DNA of 64,000 nt from Terrabacter sp. Root85 (lineage in GTDB: Bacteria; Actinomycetota; Actinomycetes; Actinomycetales; Dermatophilaceae), in assembly GCF_001429185.1 (NCBI RefSeq), contig NZ_LMIW01000001.1:1205490-1269489 (forward strand). Reading direction: 5' to 3'. The notes beneath the pieces are model-generated. The model saw only the letters and a list, made by a program, of their open reading frames with translations. It was not told the origin of the DNA and did not search any database. Shown in pieces: positions 62,172 through 64,000 of this stretch (positions within the stretch are counted from its first letter, which is position 1; each line of letters starts with the position of its first letter). The position numbers and the translations under genes were made by a program.

Positions 62172-62965
62172 GACGGTCCCTTAATGAAGATGGTGATGAC
62201 ACCTTCGAGGATGTCCCCGCAGTGCTTTCCGAACATGGAGGGCCCAAAGTATGCACCTCTCACTACGGGGTGGTCTTTAAGGGTCTCGTGGATGTAGTCC
62301 TTCAGGTCGTGCTCAAGGGTGATGATCTCGTCCACGGTGCGGGTAGCAGCGAAGGCGTCGGCGGTCAGTTCACGGATTGCCAGCTCGTACACGTAGTGCT
62401 CGGCGAAGAGCTGAACGGTGTCGGCTGGTGTTGCTTCGGTGACTTCGTCGCTGAGTTGGATGAGGGCTTCGAACGAGGCGCGGCGGAGCACTTCGTCGTC
62501 GGGTGATCCAGGCGGACCTAGCGTGGCGTTGAGAATGGCGTCGCAGCGCCCCTCGGCGGAGAGGGCGCTAAGAGTTTCGAATGACAGTGTTGGGTCAACC
62601 TCGGCCAGCATTCCGCGATCACCGGATGCGACCGCGTACCCGGCAGCCAGGGCGGCGCCTGCTCTCGCTGCGTTGCTGCGAGCACCCCCCGAGCCGCGAG
62701 ATGTGGAACCGCCACGGCTGGTCGTAGTCCCCGACCCGCGACTGGGACGACCGGCCGGCGGCGTCCAACTCGCTGGTGCCGTAGTCGAGGCACGAAGGGC
62801 ACGAGCGATCGCGGCCGCGAGTTCAGCAGGGCCAGGCGTTTTCGGCCGGGGACCGTCCGAGGATCCGCCTGAAGTTGACGGTGTTAAGTCCATTTCCCCA
62901 ACAAGGTTTTGGACCTGCTTCCATGCGGACGAACCGCTGCCCCCGTATGCCCCTGATGTGCCCAT
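62168..62965 (-). CDS. qatB: QatB: Qat system component of unknown function
   Basis: 265 residues. It opens with MGTSGAYGGSGSSAWKQV, the Gly/Ser-rich start typical of QatB, followed by a Pro/Thr/Ser linker and a Gly/Ser/Arg-rich stretch (about 60-95). The C-terminal 170 residues are helical, with LFAEHYVYELAIRELTADAFAATRTVDEII. No enzyme motif is visible. Gene order and overlaps (one base with qatA, four with qatC) support its identity. Confidence 0.85.
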   Translation of the reverse strand: MGTSGAYGGSGSSAWKQVQNLVGEMDLTPSTSGGSSDGPRPKTPGPAELAAAIARALRASTTAPASWTPPAGRPSRGSGTTTSRGGSTSRGSGGARSNAARAGAALAAGYAVASGDRGMLAEVDPTLSFETLSALSAEGRCDAILNATLGPPGSPDDEVLRRASFEALIQLSDEVTEATPADTVQLFAEHYVYELAIRELTADAFAATRTVDEIITLEHDLKDYIHETLKDHPVVRGAYFGPSMFGKHCGDILEGVITIFIKGPS

Positions 62966-64000
62966 CAGCCCATGCCAAGCTTCTCTCGAGCCGTGTTTCG
63001 AACCGGCTGCGATGCGTCGGAGTCGTCAGCTGCGATCTCCTTGAGGATGTCGGTGGGGTTCGTCATGCGGGCGAGGCGGAGGATTGACCCTGGGTTGAGG
63101 GTGCGGAATCCCCGGCGTCGTACAGCGGCGTACACCGCTCCGGAGGCCGAGGGGTGTTCCGCTGCCACATCGCAGATGGCATCGAAGACCTTGGTGGGGT
63201 TCTTGAAGGAAGCCAGCCGGTCCATGACCTTGGGCACAAAGACGGCGAGCTCCTCACTCTTCCGCTTCTTCAGGCTGGCGACGAGCGGCTTGATCTTGGT
63301 GTCCGCGCCGGTGTTGAACTCGACGAAGGCCGCGTTCTCCCAGTCGAGGTGTTTCTCACGAATGTCGATTCCGTGGAAGGTGCGCGCGAGGCTGAGGTAT
63401 GCACCTACTTCGTCTGCGTGATCACTGAGCCGTGGGCCGCTCCTGCCCCACTCCTGCATCTCGGAGGAAAAGGCCTCGTCCGGGTACTCCGCACCATCGT
63501 CACCGTTCACCCACGCGTCGAGACGGGCAAGGGCGGCCGAGCGCTCCTGGTCCGACATTGACGCGAAGGCCGTGAACTTTGTGAGGTCTCGCTCTTCGAA
63601 GATCGCCAACTTCAAGGAAACCCCATGGTCGATAAAGATGCCTCTCGCTCGGGCGACGCTGTTGCGGATGCCCCAGCCGTTAAGGAAGCGCTTTACAGCG
63701 CGCGGACTGCTCCACCTATCGGCCGACAGGACCTCTGCGAACGCGTACGCAAGACTCTCCTCCTCGTCGGTGGGTCGCGGCGTATCCGCGTTCAGTCGAC
63801 CGAAGATGCCGTCAAGTCCACCATCCCAATTCCGAGCGACATCCTCCGCGAGGACTGCAAACTGGTCCGGGTCGTTGATTCGGCGTTCTGCGAGAAGGAG
63901 TGCAACGAATACCACGGCCCCCGGCTTGGTCAGGCGAGGCAGTGTGACCGGAACCTGAACGATCTTCTCCAAGTACCGGTTGGCGAACTCGGGTCCCCGA
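62965..64000 (-). CDS. qatA: QatA: KAP-family P-loop ATPase, C-terminal part
   Basis: About 345 C-terminal residues; the N-terminus with Walker A lies beyond the right edge, so no start is assigned. Reading from the edge, GPEFANRYLEKIVQVPVTLPRL matches the KAP NTPase segment after Walker B, and SPRAVKRFLNGWGIRNSVAR is the sensor-2-like KAP motif. QatA is the ATPase of the Qat system and may sense infection. The TGA overlaps the qatB start (TGATG). Confidence 0.9.
   Translation of the reverse strand, partial: RGPEFANRYLEKIVQVPVTLPRLTKPGAVVFVALLLAERRINDPDQFAVLAEDVARNWDGGLDGIFGRLNADTPRPTDEEESLAYAFAEVLSADRWSSPRAVKRFLNGWGIRNSVARARGIFIDHGVSLKLAIFEERDLTKFTAFASMSDQERSAALARLDAWVNGDDGAEYPDEAFSSEMQEWGRSGPRLSDHADEVGAYLSLARTFHGIDIREKHLDWENAAFVEFNTGADTKIKPLVASLKKRKSEELAVFVPKVMDRLASFKNPTKVFDAICDVAAEHPSASGAVYAAVRRRGFRTLNPGSILRLARMTNPTDILKEIAADDSDASQPVRNTAREKLGMG

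Overview
The window is a high-GC actinobacterial chromosome segment. The gene set fits the Micrococcales, and a family such as Intrasporangiaceae is my inference. The first 57.3 kb looks like core or ordinary accessory chromosome: dense genes, G/C at third codon positions, and many ATGA/GTGA start-stop overlaps. The last 6 to 7 kb is less GC-rich and carries phage-defence genes.

Layout. 1-4994: the minus-strand fhaA-fhaB-pstP-rodA-pbpA cell-wall and phosphosignalling cluster, cut by the left edge within pbpA. 5217-7668: a ParA/MinD-like ATPase with a long disordered N-terminus and a sugar-acid dehydrogenase/epimerase-like protein. 7690-8029: a strong hairpin, tRNA-Leu(CAG) and two competing hairpins. 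8279-12726: a small surface protein, a soluble Ser/Thr kinase, a LON-domain protein, an M50-like membrane protease and a secreted metzincin-like protease. 12783-17892: ketopantoate reductase, then a molybdenum hydroxylase in which the 2Fe-2S and molybdopterin subunits are one polypeptide, its FAD/Fe-S subunit and a YfcE-like phosphoesterase. 17985-23667: DUF1269 and DUF427 proteins, a cysteine-desulfurase-like enzyme, a receiver/thioredoxin-reductase fusion and a membrane adenylate cyclase. 23738-33727: mostly single genes (BBE-type oxidase, DinB-like protein, CPBP protease, sedolisin, GNAT, nucleotidyltransferase, MmcQ/YjbR protein, a TetR-hydrolase pair with a visible operator, a VOC protein).

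33892-37096 is a compact redox operon: Ser-rich secreted protein, ApbE flavin transferase, haem membrane protein, NuoF/RnfC-like flavoprotein and a 3Fe-4S ferredoxin. It probably moves electrons between cytoplasm and cell surface. 37226-45227 is an amino-sugar or tagatose-type catabolic locus: ROK kinase, PfkB kinase, class II aldolase, SIS isomerase/deaminase, DeoR regulator, and an ABC importer (binding protein and two permeases, no ATPase). The set resembles the GalNAc/galactosamine (aga) pathway, and operator-like repeats suggest control by the DeoR protein. 45252-57319 holds a polytopic membrane protein, small enzymes and regulators, an alcohol dehydrogenase-acetyltransferase pair and a secreted X-Pro-dipeptidyl-peptidase-like hydrolase.

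57.4-64 kb is a defence island. It holds a TIR-domain protein, a small zinc-ribbon protein and, running off the right edge, an operon in the order qatA (partial)-qatB-qatC-qatD. These match the Qat anti-phage system: KAP ATPase, QatB, QueC-like enzyme and TatD-like nuclease. This is the most notable system in the window. A 7-mer, GGCATAC/GTATGCC, is strongly over-represented across most of the window but absent from this island and from about 46.4-52.1 kb, which supports different origins for those stretches.
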